From Oharaeibacter diazotrophicus (GTDB lineage Bacteria > Pseudomonadota > Alphaproteobacteria > Rhizobiales > Pleomorphomonadaceae): a stretch of 64,000 nt of DNA. The translations under genes were made by a program, and so were the position numbers. Shown piece by piece: positions 1-8,563 of the stretch. Within the stretch, counting starts at the first letter, position 1. Each line of letters begins with the position of its first letter. The notes beneath the pieces are model-generated. The model worked only from the letters and a program-made list of their open reading frames with translations, was not told where the DNA came from and did no database searches. Location: NCBI RefSeq assembly GCF_004362745.1, contig NZ_SNXY01000007.1, forward strand, positions 372,001 through 436,000, written 5' to 3'.

Positions 1-2574
1 CCGAAGATCCGCGCCGCCGCCGGCCTCGGCCGCGCCCCGACCGCCGCCGACGCGGCGCGCTACACCCAGGTCAACGACCACGTCGACGTGCTGGTGGTCG
101 GCGCCGGCCCGGCCGGCCTCGCCGCCGCGCTCGCCGCCTCCGGCTCCGGGCTGTCGGTGATGCTGGTCGACGAGCAGCCGGAATGCGGCGGCTCGCTGCT
201 GCACGACCTCGGCGCGACGATCGACGGCCGGCCGGCCGCCACCTGGGTCGCCGAGACCGTCGCGACGCTGAAGGCGGCTGGGGTCGAGGTGCTGACCCGC
301 GCCACCGCCTTCGCCTATTCGCCCCACAACATGATCGGCGTGGTCGAGCGCCTGACCGACCACCTGAAGGACCCCGATCCGCGCCTGCCGCGCGAGCGGA
401 TGCGCCACGTGCGGGCCCGCGAAGTCGTGCTCGCCACCGGCTCGATCGAACGGCCGCTGGTGTTCCCGGACAACGACCGTCCGGGCGTCATGCTCGCCGA
501 CGCCGCCCGCGCCTACGCCAATCGCTGGGCCGCCAAGCCCGGCCGCCGGGCGGTGATCGCGACCGCCCACGACGGCGCCTATCGCGCTGCGCTCGATCTT
601 TCCGCCGCCGGCGTCGAGATCGCCATGATCGCCGATCTCCGACCGAATCCGGCAGGCCCGCTGGTCGACGCCGCCCGCGCCGCGGGCCTGCGCGTCGAGG
701 CCGGCGCGGTGGTGACCGGCACCCGTGGCCGGCTCCGCCTCGGCGAGGTCCACGTCGCCCGGCTCGGGGCCGGCGGCGCGGTTTCGGCGCCCGAGCCGGT
801 CGCGGCCGATCTGCTCGCCATGTCCGGCGGCTGGACGCCGACGGTGCACCTGTTCTCGCAGTCGCGTGGCAAGCTCCGCTTCGACGACGCGCTCCAGGCC
901 TACGTGCCCGGCACCTCGGTGGAGCGCGAGCGCTCGGCCGGCGCCTGCCGCGGCGTCTACGGTCTCGCCGCCGTGCTCGACGACGGCTATTGCGCCGGCG
1001 CGTCGGCGGTCTCCGCGATCCGCGGCGGCGCGGTGCTCGGCAAGGGCTTCACGGTCTCGGCCGACGCGCCCGGCACCGGCGGCACCCTCGGTGCGCTGCC
1101 GCACGGACGGAACCCGTCGTCGGTCAAGGCCTTCGTCGACTACCAGAACGACGTCACCGCCAAGGACGTCGCGCTCGCCACCCGCGAGGGGCTGCGCTCG
1201 ATCGAGCACGTCAAGCGCTACACCACCACGGGCATGGCGACCGACCAGGGCAAGACCTCCAACATGAACGCCCTCGGCATCGTCTCCGAGGCGCTCGGGC
1301 TGCCGATCCCGACGGTCGGCCTCACCACCTTCCGGCCGCCCTATACGCCCGTGACCTTCGGCGCCTTCGCCGGCGGCTCGCGCGGCGAGCTGTTCGACCC
1401 GGTGCGCCGCACGCCGAGCCACGACTGGGCCGCCGCCGCCGGCGCCGCCTTCGAGCCGGTCGGGCAGTGGATGCGCGCCTGGTACTTCCCGAAAGCCGGG
1501 GAGGACATGCACGCCGCCGTCGACCGCGAGGTCAAGGCGATCCGCACCTCGGTCGGCCTGTTCGACGCCTCCACCCTCGGCAAGATCGAGGTCGTCGGCC
1601 CCGACGCCGCCGCCTTCATGGAACTGATGTACACCAACGCCTGGGCCAAGCTCGGCGTCGGCCGCTGCCGCTACGGTGTGATGCTGCGCGAGGACGGCTT
1701 CGTGATGGACGACGGCGTCGTCGGCCGCCTCGCCGCCGACCGCTTCCACGTCACGACGACGACGGGCGGCGCGCCGCGGGTGCTGCAGCACATGGAGGAC
1801 TATCTCCAGACCGAGTTCCCGCATCTCGACGTCTGGCTCACCTCGACCACCGAGCAGTGGGCGGTGATCGCGGTGCAGGGCCCGAAGGCGCGCGAGGTGA
1901 TCGCGCCCTTCGTCGAGGGCGTCGACCTCGGCAACGAGGCCTTCCCGCACATGAGCGTGCGCGAATGCCGCTTCGCCGGCGTGCCCTGCCGCCTGTTCCG
2001 CGTCTCCTTCACCGGCGAGCTCGGCTACGAGATCAACGTGCCCGCCGACTACGGCCGCGCGGTCTGGGAGGCGGTCTACGAGGCCGGCAAGGCCCACGGC
2101 ATCACCCCCTACGGCACCGAGGCGATGCACGTCGCCCGCGCCGAGAAGGGCTACATCATCGTCGGCCAGGAGACCGACGGCACCCAGACACCCGACGACG
2201 TCGGCCTCGCCTGGGCGGTCGGCAAGAACAAGCCGGACTTCGTCGGCAAGCGCGCGCTCGCCCGCCCGGCGATGGTGGCGGCGGGCCGCAAGCAGATGGT
2301 CGGCCTCCTGACGAAGGACCCGGCCGTGGTGCTCGAGGAGGGCGCGCAGATCGTCGCCACGCGGGATTACGAGATCCCGGCGAAGATGATCGGCCACGTC
2401 ACCTCGTCCTACCGCAGCGCCACGCTCGGCCGGTCGATCGCGATCGCCGTGGTCAAGGCCGGCCGCTCGAAAATCGGCGAGAGCGTGTTCGTGCCGATGC
2501 CGGACGGCGTGATCGAGGCGACGGTGGTCGACCCGGTGTTCTACGACAAGGAAGGGAAGCGCCTCGATGGCTGA
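1..2574 (+). CDS. soxA: Sarcosine oxidase subunit alpha, 5'-truncated by window edge
   Basis: Alpha subunit of heterotetrameric sarcosine oxidase, which oxidatively demethylates sarcosine to glycine and passes the one-carbon unit to tetrahydrofolate in the cytoplasm. The frame is open from base 1 and about 857 residues are visible, against roughly 1000 in the family, so the N-terminal ferredoxin-like part lies outside the window. The Rossmann motif GAGPAGL is encoded at about 100-120, followed by an FAD/NAD-binding half. From about 1450 the protein becomes a GcvT-like aminomethyltransferase domain (GELGYEINVP near 2014-2043). The end overlaps soxG by 8 bases, implying translational coupling. 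The usual soxB and soxD partners would lie upstream; that is an inference. Downstream betaine demethylation genes fit the same pathway. Confidence 0.95.
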   Translation, partial: PKIRAAAGLGRAPTAADAARYTQVNDHVDVLVVGAGPAGLAAALAASGSGLSVMLVDEQPECGGSLLHDLGATIDGRPAATWVAETVATLKAAGVEVLTRATAFAYSPHNMIGVVERLTDHLKDPDPRLPRERMRHVRAREVVLATGSIERPLVFPDNDRPGVMLADAARAYANRWAAKPGRRAVIATAHDGAYRAALDLSAAGVEIAMIADLRPNPAGPLVDAARAAGLRVEAGAVVTGTRGRLRLGEVHVARLGAGGAVSAPEPVAADLLAMSGGWTPTVHLFSQSRGKLRFDDALQAYVPGTSVERERSAGACRGVYGLAAVLDDGYCAGASAVSAIRGGAVLGKGFTVSADAPGTGGTLGALPHGRNPSSVKAFVDYQNDVTAKDVALATREGLRSIEHVKRYTTTGMATDQGKTSNMNALGIVSEALGLPIPTVGLTTFRPPYTPVTFGAFAGGSRGELFDPVRRTPSHDWAAAAGAAFEPVGQWMRAWYFPKAGEDMHAAVDREVKAIRTSVGLFDASTLGKIEVVGPDAAAFMELMYTNAWAKLGVGRCRYGVMLREDGFVMDDGVVGRLAADRFHVTTTTGGAPRVLQHMEDYLQTEFPHLDVWLTSTTEQWAVIAVQGPKAREVIAPFVEGVDLGNEAFPHMSVRECRFAGVPCRLFRVSFTGELGYEINVPADYGRAVWEAVYEAGKAHGITPYGTEAMHVARAEKGYIIVGQETDGTQTPDDVGLAWAVGKNKPDFVGKRALARPAMVAAGRKQMVGLLTKDPAVVLEEGAQIVATRDYEIPAKMIGHVTSSYRSATLGRSIAIAVVKAGRSKIGESVFVPMPDGVIEATVVDPVFYDKEGKRLDG

Positions 2575-3151
2575 CCTCGGCTCCGCCCGCCGCGCCGTCT
2601 TCGACGGCCGCGCCTTCGCCTCGCCGGCCGACCACGCGCTCGCGATCGCGCCGGTGGCGCCCGCGACCCGGCTCGTCGTCCGCGGACGCCCGGCCGTCGC
2701 CGCCGCGGCCGCGGCCGCAATAGGTTTCCCGCTGCCGACCGACGTCTGCGCCGTCGCCGAGGCCGGCGGGATCGCCGCGCTCTGGCTGTCTCCGGACGAG
2801 TGGCTGGTGATCGCCCCGGCCGGCCGCGACGACCTCGCGCTGGCGCTGGAGACGGCGCTGGCCGGCGTGCCGCACGCGGTCGTCGACGTCTCCCACCGCA
2901 ACACCGGCCTCGCGCTCGCGGGGCCCCGCGCCGCCTTCGTGCTGAACCACGGCTGCCCGCGCGACCTCTCGCCGGCGGCCTTCCCGGTCGGCACCGCCTC
3001 GCGCACGCTGTTCGGCAAGGCCGAGATCGTGCTGTGGCGAACCGGGCCGGACGCCTTCCGGATCGAGGTCTGGCGCTCCTACGCGCCCTACGTCGCCGGC
3101 CTGCTCGAAGAGGCCCGGCGCGAATTCGAGGTCGCCGGCCGACCGGCTTGA
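2567..3151 (+). CDS. soxG: Sarcosine oxidase subunit gamma
   Basis: Gamma subunit of heterotetrameric sarcosine oxidase, 194 residues, a usual length for the family. It packs against the alpha subunit and has a GcvT-like fold without its own redox cofactor. The middle of the protein carries the family pattern LWLSPDEWLV and later VVDVSHRNTGLALAG, which are typical of SoxG. The ATG lies inside the last codons of soxA (8-base overlap), so it is expected to be translated from the same message. It is the last gene of the sox operon; the next gene starts 77 bases downstream behind its own ribosome binding site. Confidence 0.93.
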   Translation: MADLGSARRAVFDGRAFASPADHALAIAPVAPATRLVVRGRPAVAAAAAAAIGFPLPTDVCAVAEAGGIAALWLSPDEWLVIAPAGRDDLALALETALAGVPHAVVDVSHRNTGLALAGPRAAFVLNHGCPRDLSPAAFPVGTASRTLFGKAEIVLWRTGPDAFRIEVWRSYAPYVAGLLEEARREFEVAGRPA

Positions 3152-3228
3152 GTAGTACGGCCGCTCGGACGATCATGGTGGATCGGGCGGCTCGACGGGG
3201 GTGGACGATCCAAGGGGAGAGCGACGGC

Positions 3229-4311
3229 ATGGCCTCGGCGAAGAGCCCGAAACGGACCGTGGAGTCCGCGACGCCGGCGCGGCCGCGCCTGTCCGTCGGC
3301 TTCATCCTCGCCGAGAATTTCACGCTGTCGGCCTTCTCGCTGTTCGTCGACCAGCTCCGCCTCGCCGCCGACGAGGGCGACCTGTCGCGTCCGATCAACT
3401 GCCAGTGGACCATCATGGGGTCGCGCTCCGAGCCGGTCCGCGCCTCCTGCGGCGTGACGGTGTCGCGCACCTCCGGCTTCGTCGACCCGCGCCGGTTCGA
3501 CTACATCGCGGTGGTCGGCGGCATCCTGCACGCCGGCAAGCAGGTCGACGAGGCGACGATGGACTATCTGCGGCAGGCGGCGCGGGCCGGCGTGCCGCTC
3601 GTGGGCCTGTGCACCGGGTCGTTCATCCTCGCCCGCGCCGGGCTGATGACCGGCCGGCGGGTCTGCGTGAACTGGTACCACTACCAGGACTTCCTCGACG
3701 AGTTCCCGCACCACGTGCCGGTGGCCGACCGGCTGTTCGTGGTCGACGGCGACCGCATCACCTGCCCGGGCGGCGGCTCGGTGGGGGACCTCGCGTCCTG
3801 GATCGTCGAGCGCTCGCTCGGCCGGGCGGTGGCGCAGAAGAGTCGGCAGATCCTGGTGCTCGACCAAGCCCGCCCCGGCAACGCCTCGCAGCCGCATCCT
3901 CCGCTGGTCGACACCATCGCCGACGAGCGGGTCCGTCGCGCCCTGCTGCTGATGGAGCAGCACCTCGCCGACCCGCTGCTGATCGCCGACATCGCGGTCC
4001 GCCTGCAGCTCTCGACCCGTCAGCTCGAGCGGCTGTTCCAGAACGTGCTCGGCATGCGGCCGGCGGCGTTCTACCGGGCGCTGCGCCTCAAATACGCCCG
4101 CTGGCTGCTCGACAACACGGACCGGTCGGTCACCGACATCGCCCTCGAGGCGGGCTTTGCCGACTGCGCCCACTTCTCGCGCCACTTCAAGGCGCTGCAC
4201 GGCTTCTCGCCCTCGGACCGGCGCGCCCGCGAGGCCCGCGCCGAGACGGACGGACCGGCGGTGCCGCCGGTGAGCGCGATCGAACTCGCCGGCCCCCGGC
4301 TGTTCGGCTGA
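3229..4311 (+). CDS. GlxA/AraC-family regulator, GbdR-like
   Basis: Transcription regulator of 360 residues with an N-terminal DJ-1/PfpI-like sensing domain and a C-terminal AraC-type double helix-turn-helix (about residues 240-345). The nucleophile-elbow-like segment GLCTGSF is near residue 126; in this regulator family the domain is not a working amidotransferase. The ATG at 3229 is preferred because AAGGGGAGA sits about 8 bases upstream; an in-frame ATG at 3175 lacks such a site. GbdR of Pseudomonas, the activator of glycine betaine catabolism, belongs to this family. The position between soxG and gbcA makes a GbdR-like role likely, but that is inferred from context. Confidence 0.85.
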   Translation: MASAKSPKRTVESATPARPRLSVGFILAENFTLSAFSLFVDQLRLAADEGDLSRPINCQWTIMGSRSEPVRASCGVTVSRTSGFVDPRRFDYIAVVGGILHAGKQVDEATMDYLRQAARAGVPLVGLCTGSFILARAGLMTGRRVCVNWYHYQDFLDEFPHHVPVADRLFVVDGDRITCPGGGSVGDLASWIVERSLGRAVAQKSRQILVLDQARPGNASQPHPPLVDTIADERVRRALLLMEQHLADPLLIADIAVRLQLSTRQLERLFQNVLGMRPAAFYRALRLKYARWLLDNTDRSVTDIALEAGFADCAHFSRHFKALHGFSPSDRRAREARAETDGPAVPPVSAIELAGPRLFG

Positions 4312-4355
4312 AACGATTGATCGAACCGAAGTCCCTTTCGGGAGGGAGACCTGAG

Positions 4356-5612
4356 ATGCTCGACACCACCTCCGTCAGCCCGCGCGCCCTGTTGGCCCGA
4401 CGCAAGCCCGGCTTCAGCCTGGAGCAGGCGTTCTACACCAGCCAGGAGATCTTCGACCTCGACCTCGAGGCGATCTTCTTCCGCACCTGGATCTACGTCG
4501 GCGTCGAGCCGGACGTGCCCGACGAGGGCGACGTCATGGTGGTCGACATCGGTCGCGCCTCGGTGCTGATCCTGCGCGACGACGACGGCGAGATCCGCGC
4601 CTTCCACAACGTCTGCCGCCACCGCGGCGCCCGCATCGTCCACGACGAGAAGAGCTCGGTCGGCAAGCTGGTCTGCAAGTACCACGCCTGGACCTACGAC
4701 CTCGACGGCAAGCTCCTGCGCGCCGAGCACATGGGCGCGGACTTCGACACCTCCTGCCACGGCCTGAAGCCGGTGCACCTGAAGTCGGTCGAGGGCCTGC
4801 TGTTCATCTGCCTCGCCGACGAGGCGCCCGCCGACATCGACGACCTCGCCGAGAAGATGGGGCCGTATCTGAAGCCCCACGCGATCCGCGACACCAAGGT
4901 GGCGCACCAGGTCGACCTGATCGAGCTCGGCAACTGGAAGATCACGATGGAGAACAACCGCGAGTGCTACCACTGCGCGGGCAACCATCCCGAACTCACC
5001 ATCCCGCTGTTCGAATACGGCTTCGGCTTCTCGCCGGAATCGATGGACGAGACCAAGGCCAAGGAGGCGCACCGCTACGAGTGCATGGTCGACGACCTGC
5101 ACGGCGAGTGGGAGGGCTCCGGCTTCCCGTCCAAGGAGATCGACCACCTCGACGACCGCGTCACCGGCTTCCGCACCCAGCGCCTGCCGATCGACCGCGC
5201 CGGCGAGAGCCAGACGCTCGACACCAAGGTCGCCTCCACCAAGCTGCTCGGCGAACTGACCGAGGCGAAGATGGGCGGCCTGTCGTTCTGGACCCAGCCG
5301 AACAGCTGGCACCACTTCATGAGCGACCACATCGTCACCTTCTCGGTGATCCCGCTTTCGCCCGACCGCACGCTGCTGCGCACCAAGTGGCTGGTCCACA
5401 AGGACGCGGTCGAGGGCGTCGACTACGACCTGAAGCGCCTCACCGAGGTCTGGATCGCCACCAACGACCAGGACGGCACGCTGGTCGGCTATCAGCACTC
5501 GGGCGTGAAGAGCCCGGCCTACGAGCCCGGTCCCTACTCGCCCTATACCGAGGGCCTCGTCGAGAAGTTCGTCAACTGGTACTGCCTGCGCCTCGCCGAC
5601 CACCTCGGCTGA
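4356..5612 (+). CDS. gbcA: Glycine betaine monooxygenase, Rieske oxygenase component
   Basis: Rieske-type terminal oxygenase of 418 residues that, with its reductase, demethylates glycine betaine to dimethylglycine. The [2Fe-2S] ligands are visible as C87-x-H89 and C107-x2-H110 (CRHRG and CKYHAW). The mononuclear iron site follows in NRECYHCAGNH with H206 and H211. The start has a strong GGGAGGGA site 8 bases upstream. It sits downstream of a GbdR-like regulator and upstream of the matching reductase, with sarcosine oxidase genes on the other side, a standard set for betaine breakdown. Related Rieske enzymes act on carnitine or stachydrine, so the substrate is inferred from neighbours. Confidence 0.88.
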   Translation: MLDTTSVSPRALLARRKPGFSLEQAFYTSQEIFDLDLEAIFFRTWIYVGVEPDVPDEGDVMVVDIGRASVLILRDDDGEIRAFHNVCRHRGARIVHDEKSSVGKLVCKYHAWTYDLDGKLLRAEHMGADFDTSCHGLKPVHLKSVEGLLFICLADEAPADIDDLAEKMGPYLKPHAIRDTKVAHQVDLIELGNWKITMENNRECYHCAGNHPELTIPLFEYGFGFSPESMDETKAKEAHRYECMVDDLHGEWEGSGFPSKEIDHLDDRVTGFRTQRLPIDRAGESQTLDTKVASTKLLGELTEAKMGGLSFWTQPNSWHHFMSDHIVTFSVIPLSPDRTLLRTKWLVHKDAVEGVDYDLKRLTEVWIATNDQDGTLVGYQHSGVKSPAYEPGPYSPYTEGLVEKFVNWYCLRLADHLG

Positions 5613-5872
5613 CCGTCGGCGGGGAGGGGGCGGGCGTCGAGCCGGTCGCTCGTCCGACGCCGGCGTCGGCGACTCCCCCCTCTCCCTGTCCCTCCCCCTC
5701 CAGGGGGGAGGGAACGCGATGTCGGCGTCACGGCAGCTTTCGTCCGGCTCACCCCGTCCACCCGATCCCGAACGCGTCAACTGCGCTCCCCCCCCCTGGA
5801 GGGGGACGGTCGGGGAGAGGGGGCATCCCATTTTCCACCGGCCGCGACGGCGGCGGCTTCGACGACGAGACG
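5613..5872. repeat. Intergenic long inverted repeat (arms 5673-5712 and 5786-5823)
   Basis: The 260 bases between gbcA and gbcB contain two near-complementary arms. The left arm begins CTCCCCCCTCTCC and ends CAGGGGGGAGGG. The right arm begins CTCCCCCCCCC and ends CGGGGAGAGGGGG. They are imperfect reverse complements about 38 bases long, separated by about 73 bases. Such C-rich/G-rich paired arms resemble dispersed REP/BOX-like intergenic elements. It could fold into a long hairpin in the message and set the gbcA to gbcB ratio. No gene is seen here. Confidence 0.7.
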
Positions 5873-7000
5873 ATGTCAACGACCATGACCGACGCCACCG
5901 CCCATCTCGCCCGTCACCTCGCCGACCTCCAGACCTGGGATTCGGAAGCCGACGACACGCTGGTCTGCACCGCCGTCGTGGACGAGACCCACGACGTCAG
6001 GACCTTCGTGTTCGAGCCGCCGGAGCCGCGGCGCTTCGCCTATCGGCCGGGGCAATTCCTGACCTTCGAGTTCGCGCTGCCGTCCGGGCCGGTGAACCGC
6101 TGCTACACCATCTCGTCGTCGCCGCTCAGGCCGCACACGGTCGCGATCACCGTCAAGCGCGTCCCGAACGGCCCGGTCTCGAACTGGCTGCACGACCACT
6201 GCGCGCCGGGCACGGCGGTCAAGGCGATCGGCCCGATGGGCGAGTTCTCCTGCCTCGACGATCCCGCGCCGAAGTATCTCTTCCTCTCCGGGGGCTCCGG
6301 CATCACGCCGCTGATGGCGATGAGCCGTGCCTTCGCCGACCTCGGCCGTCCCGTCGACGTGGTGTTCGTCCATGCCGCGCGCACGCCCGGCGACATCGTG
6401 TTCCGCGCCGAACTCGACCTGATCGCCCGCCGCCTGCCGGGCTTCCGCGTCGCGCACCTGCCGGAACGGGCGGGCGGCGAGGCGGGCTGGGCCGGTCCGC
6501 TCGGCCGTCTGTCGGCCGAGTTCCTGGCGCTGGTCGCCCCCGACTTCAAGGAGCGCTCGGTCTGGTGCTGCGGCCCCGAGCCGTTCATGAACGCGGCGCG
6601 TTCGCTGCTCGGCGCCCTCGGCCACGACCCGCGCCTCTACCACCAGGAGAGCTTCGACTTCGCCAAGCTGGCGAGCGCGGAGCCCGAGGTTGCCGCCGAG
6701 GTGCTGGACGCCGAGGCCGCCGAGGCGGCGGCGGTGCCGACCTACGACGTCACCTTCACCAAGCTGGGGCAGACCGTGAAGGTGCGCGCCGACCAGTTCA
6801 TCCTGGCGGCCGCCCGCGACCAGGGCGTCCGCCTCGCCGCTTCCTGCACCGAGGGCCTCTGCGGCACCTGCAAGGCCAAGATCGTCTCCGGCACCGTCGA
6901 CATGTCCCACAAGGGCGGCATCCGCAAGAAGGAGGTCGACCAGGGCCTGTTCCTGCCGTGCTGCTCGAAGCCGAAGAGCGATCTGGTGGTGGATAGGTGA
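5873..7000 (+). CDS. gbcB: Glycine betaine monooxygenase, ferredoxin-reductase component
   Basis: Hybrid-cluster-type flavin reductase of 375 residues that feeds electrons from NAD(P)H to GbcA. In order it has an FAD-binding barrel (RCYTISSSP near residues 75-83), a nucleotide-binding half (GGSGITPLMAM) and a C-terminal plant-type [2Fe-2S] ferredoxin domain with C325-x4-C330-x2-C333 and C363. The ATG at 5873 is used; an ATG at 5885 four codons later is the alternative. It follows gbcA after 260 bases that hold a long inverted repeat. The family includes carnitine and stachydrine reductases, so the pairing with betaine rests on context. Confidence 0.87.
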   Translation: MSTTMTDATAHLARHLADLQTWDSEADDTLVCTAVVDETHDVRTFVFEPPEPRRFAYRPGQFLTFEFALPSGPVNRCYTISSSPLRPHTVAITVKRVPNGPVSNWLHDHCAPGTAVKAIGPMGEFSCLDDPAPKYLFLSGGSGITPLMAMSRAFADLGRPVDVVFVHAARTPGDIVFRAELDLIARRLPGFRVAHLPERAGGEAGWAGPLGRLSAEFLALVAPDFKERSVWCCGPEPFMNAARSLLGALGHDPRLYHQESFDFAKLASAEPEVAAEVLDAEAAEAAAVPTYDVTFTKLGQTVKVRADQFILAAARDQGVRLAASCTEGLCGTCKAKIVSGTVDMSHKGGIRKKEVDQGLFLPCCSKPKSDLVVDR

Positions 7001-7017
7001 TGGGAGGCAGTCGGGCT

Positions 7018-7117
7018 TAGGCAGTAGGCAGTAGGGGGCGGTGAAAGCCGCGTGCCCGAACGCTCGCCTTGGGGCCGCGGAGACGCGACCTTCTACTGCC
7101 TACTGCCTACTGCCTAC
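7018..7117. terminator. Heptamer-repeat inverted arms between convergent genes
   Basis: TAGGCAG is repeated in tandem at 7018-7031 and its complement CTGCCTA occurs three times at 7096-7116. The two blocks are inverted and can form a stem of about 17 bp around a roughly 60-base loop. The site lies between the stop of gbcB and the convergent polysaccharide deacetylase, whose last codons overlap the right block. A role as bidirectional terminator is inferred. Confidence 0.5.
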
Positions 7118-7842
7118 TTCCCCACCGCCTCCACGTCGTCCAGCCGCACGAAGCGCCAGCCGGCGGTGCGGAGGGTCTCGATGCCGTCGACGACGCCGGC
7201 GCCGGCGGGGCGGCCGGGCTGGTTGATGTGGGCGATGACGACGTCGCCGGGGCGGGCGGCGGCGATGCGGCGGGCGACGGTCTTCTCGGGCAGCGAGGCG
7301 CCGACGTCGGCGTTGAGCGAGTAGCCGGCGACCCGGTAGCCCTCGGCCTCGATGGCGGCGACGGCGTCGGTGCTGTAGCGGGCGGTGGCGCCGCGGAACC
7401 AGTGCGGCGCGACGCCGGTGGCGGCGAGGATCGCCGCGGCGCCGCCCTCGACCTCGGCCTTGACGGTGTCGAGGTCGCCGGCGGTCTTCAGGCCGAACAC
7501 GAAGGAGCGGTCGGTGACCGCGGGGATGTGGTCCTCGCCGTGGTCCTCGATCTGGAACAGGTCCGGACGGGCGGTGAAGGTCGCCATCGCGTCGGCGTTG
7601 CGTCGGATCCAGCGGTGGGTGACGAAGATCGTCGCCGGGATCGCGTTGGCGACGAGATAGTCGCCGATCCGCTTGTCGAAAGCACCCGAACAGGCGTCGA
7701 AGGTCAGCGCCACCACCTTGTCGCCGGCCGTCGGCGGCACCAGCACGAGGCGGGGTTCGACGTCGCCGGCGCGGGCGGGCGGGGCGCCGGCGAGCGCGGC
7801 GAGGAATGCGAGGGCGGCGAGGCGACTACGGAAGGGCGGCAC
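7114..7842 (-). CDS. Polysaccharide deacetylase family protein (NodB-like)
   Basis: Secreted or periplasmic carbohydrate esterase-4 type protein of 242 residues. The N-terminus is a signal peptide (hydrophobic stretch AALAFLAALAGAPPARA). The NodB barrel starts at VVALTFDAC, where the usual TFDDGP is TFDACSG. The metal-binding His motif appears as EDHGEDH instead of the common HSxxH, and the C-terminal part shows GDVVIAHINQP. The first Asp of the pair is kept, the second is replaced by Ala. The fold is clear, while activity and substrate are uncertain. It is convergent with gbcB and is not obviously in an operon. Confidence 0.8.
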   Translation of the reverse strand: MPPFRSRLAALAFLAALAGAPPARAGDVEPRLVLVPPTAGDKVVALTFDACSGAFDKRIGDYLVANAIPATIFVTHRWIRRNADAMATFTARPDLFQIEDHGEDHIPAVTDRSFVFGLKTAGDLDTVKAEVEGGAAAILAATGVAPHWFRGATARYSTDAVAAIEAEGYRVAGYSLNADVGASLPEKTVARRIAAARPGDVVIAHINQPGRPAGAGVVDGIETLRTAGWRFVRLDDVEAVGK

Positions 7843-8051
7843 GCGGGAACGCTCCGGGGCGTGGGATCGTTCTCCCGATCGACCGTGGCTTGGGCGAAAT
7901 CATGGCCGTCGGGGTCGCCGGCCCGGTCGGCGGACGCGGGCCAGCCCTGCGCCGAAGCGCTGGTCACCACGGCCGGAACGCGGCATCACGTCCGCAGTCG
8001 TACCGACACGCCCCGCAACAGTCCCCGGACGAGCCACGGAACCACCCGGTC

Positions 8052-8414
8052 ATGAACCTGCTGCTGTCGCCCCAGATCGCGCCGATCGTCCTCCTGATCA
8101 GCTCCAACCTGTTCATGACGCTGGCCTGGTACGGCCACCTCAAGTTCACCGACAAGCCGCTCTGGATCGTGATCCTGGTGTCCTGGGGCATCGCCCTCGT
8201 CGAATATTGCCTGGCGGTGCCGGCCAACCGCATCGGCATCCAGGCCTATTCGGCCGCCGAGTTGAAGACCATGCAGGAGGTCATCACCCTCGCCGTGTTC
8301 ATGGTCTTCTCGGTGTTCTACCTGCGCGAGGCGATCACCTGGAACCACCTGATCGGCTTCGCCTTCATCGGCGTCGGCGCCTTCTTCATCTTCAAGGGGC
8401 CGCTCGGGCACTGA
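8052..8414 (+). CDS. DUF486 family small membrane protein
   Basis: Integral membrane protein of 120 residues with four hydrophobic segments, resembling half of a drug/metabolite transporter. It belongs to the DUF486 family, recognised from SSNLFMTLAWYGHLK near the start and IGVGAFFIFKG at the end. Function is unknown. It stands alone: the neighbour upstream is divergent and the neighbour downstream is convergent. Its stop codon TGA is the first part of a 130-bp palindromic repeat, so the last three bases of the gene are shared with that element. Confidence 0.85.
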   Translation: MNLLLSPQIAPIVLLISSNLFMTLAWYGHLKFTDKPLWIVILVSWGIALVEYCLAVPANRIGIQAYSAAELKTMQEVITLAVFMVFSVFYLREAITWNHLIGFAFIGVGAFFIFKGPLGH

Positions 8415-8543
8415 TACCTATCTCGCACAAGTCCCGACTTGTCGGGACTTGTGCGAGGCTTCGGCCATACGGCCGGCACCCGGTCGGGCGCTCCTCGCCC
8501 GCAATGCTCCGACCAGAGGTCGGAACTTTGCGAACTCGGTATG
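8413..8543 (-). repeat. ATACC-ended palindromic repeat, copy 1
   Basis: An element of about 130 bp that starts GATACC and ends GGTAT, giving short terminal inverted repeats. A related copy in the opposite orientation lies at 34836-34963. The left part is a near-perfect palindrome (arms CGCACAAGTCCCGAC and GTCGGGACTTGTGCG, 8424-8455). The right part is a second stem built from GCTCCGACC and GGTCGGAAC. No reading frame is apparent. It overlaps the TGA of the upstream gene and separates two convergent genes, so it may act as a terminator. A non-autonomous mobile origin is inferred. Confidence 0.8.
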
Positions 8544-8563
8544 ATCCCGCCGCGGCCGGACTG

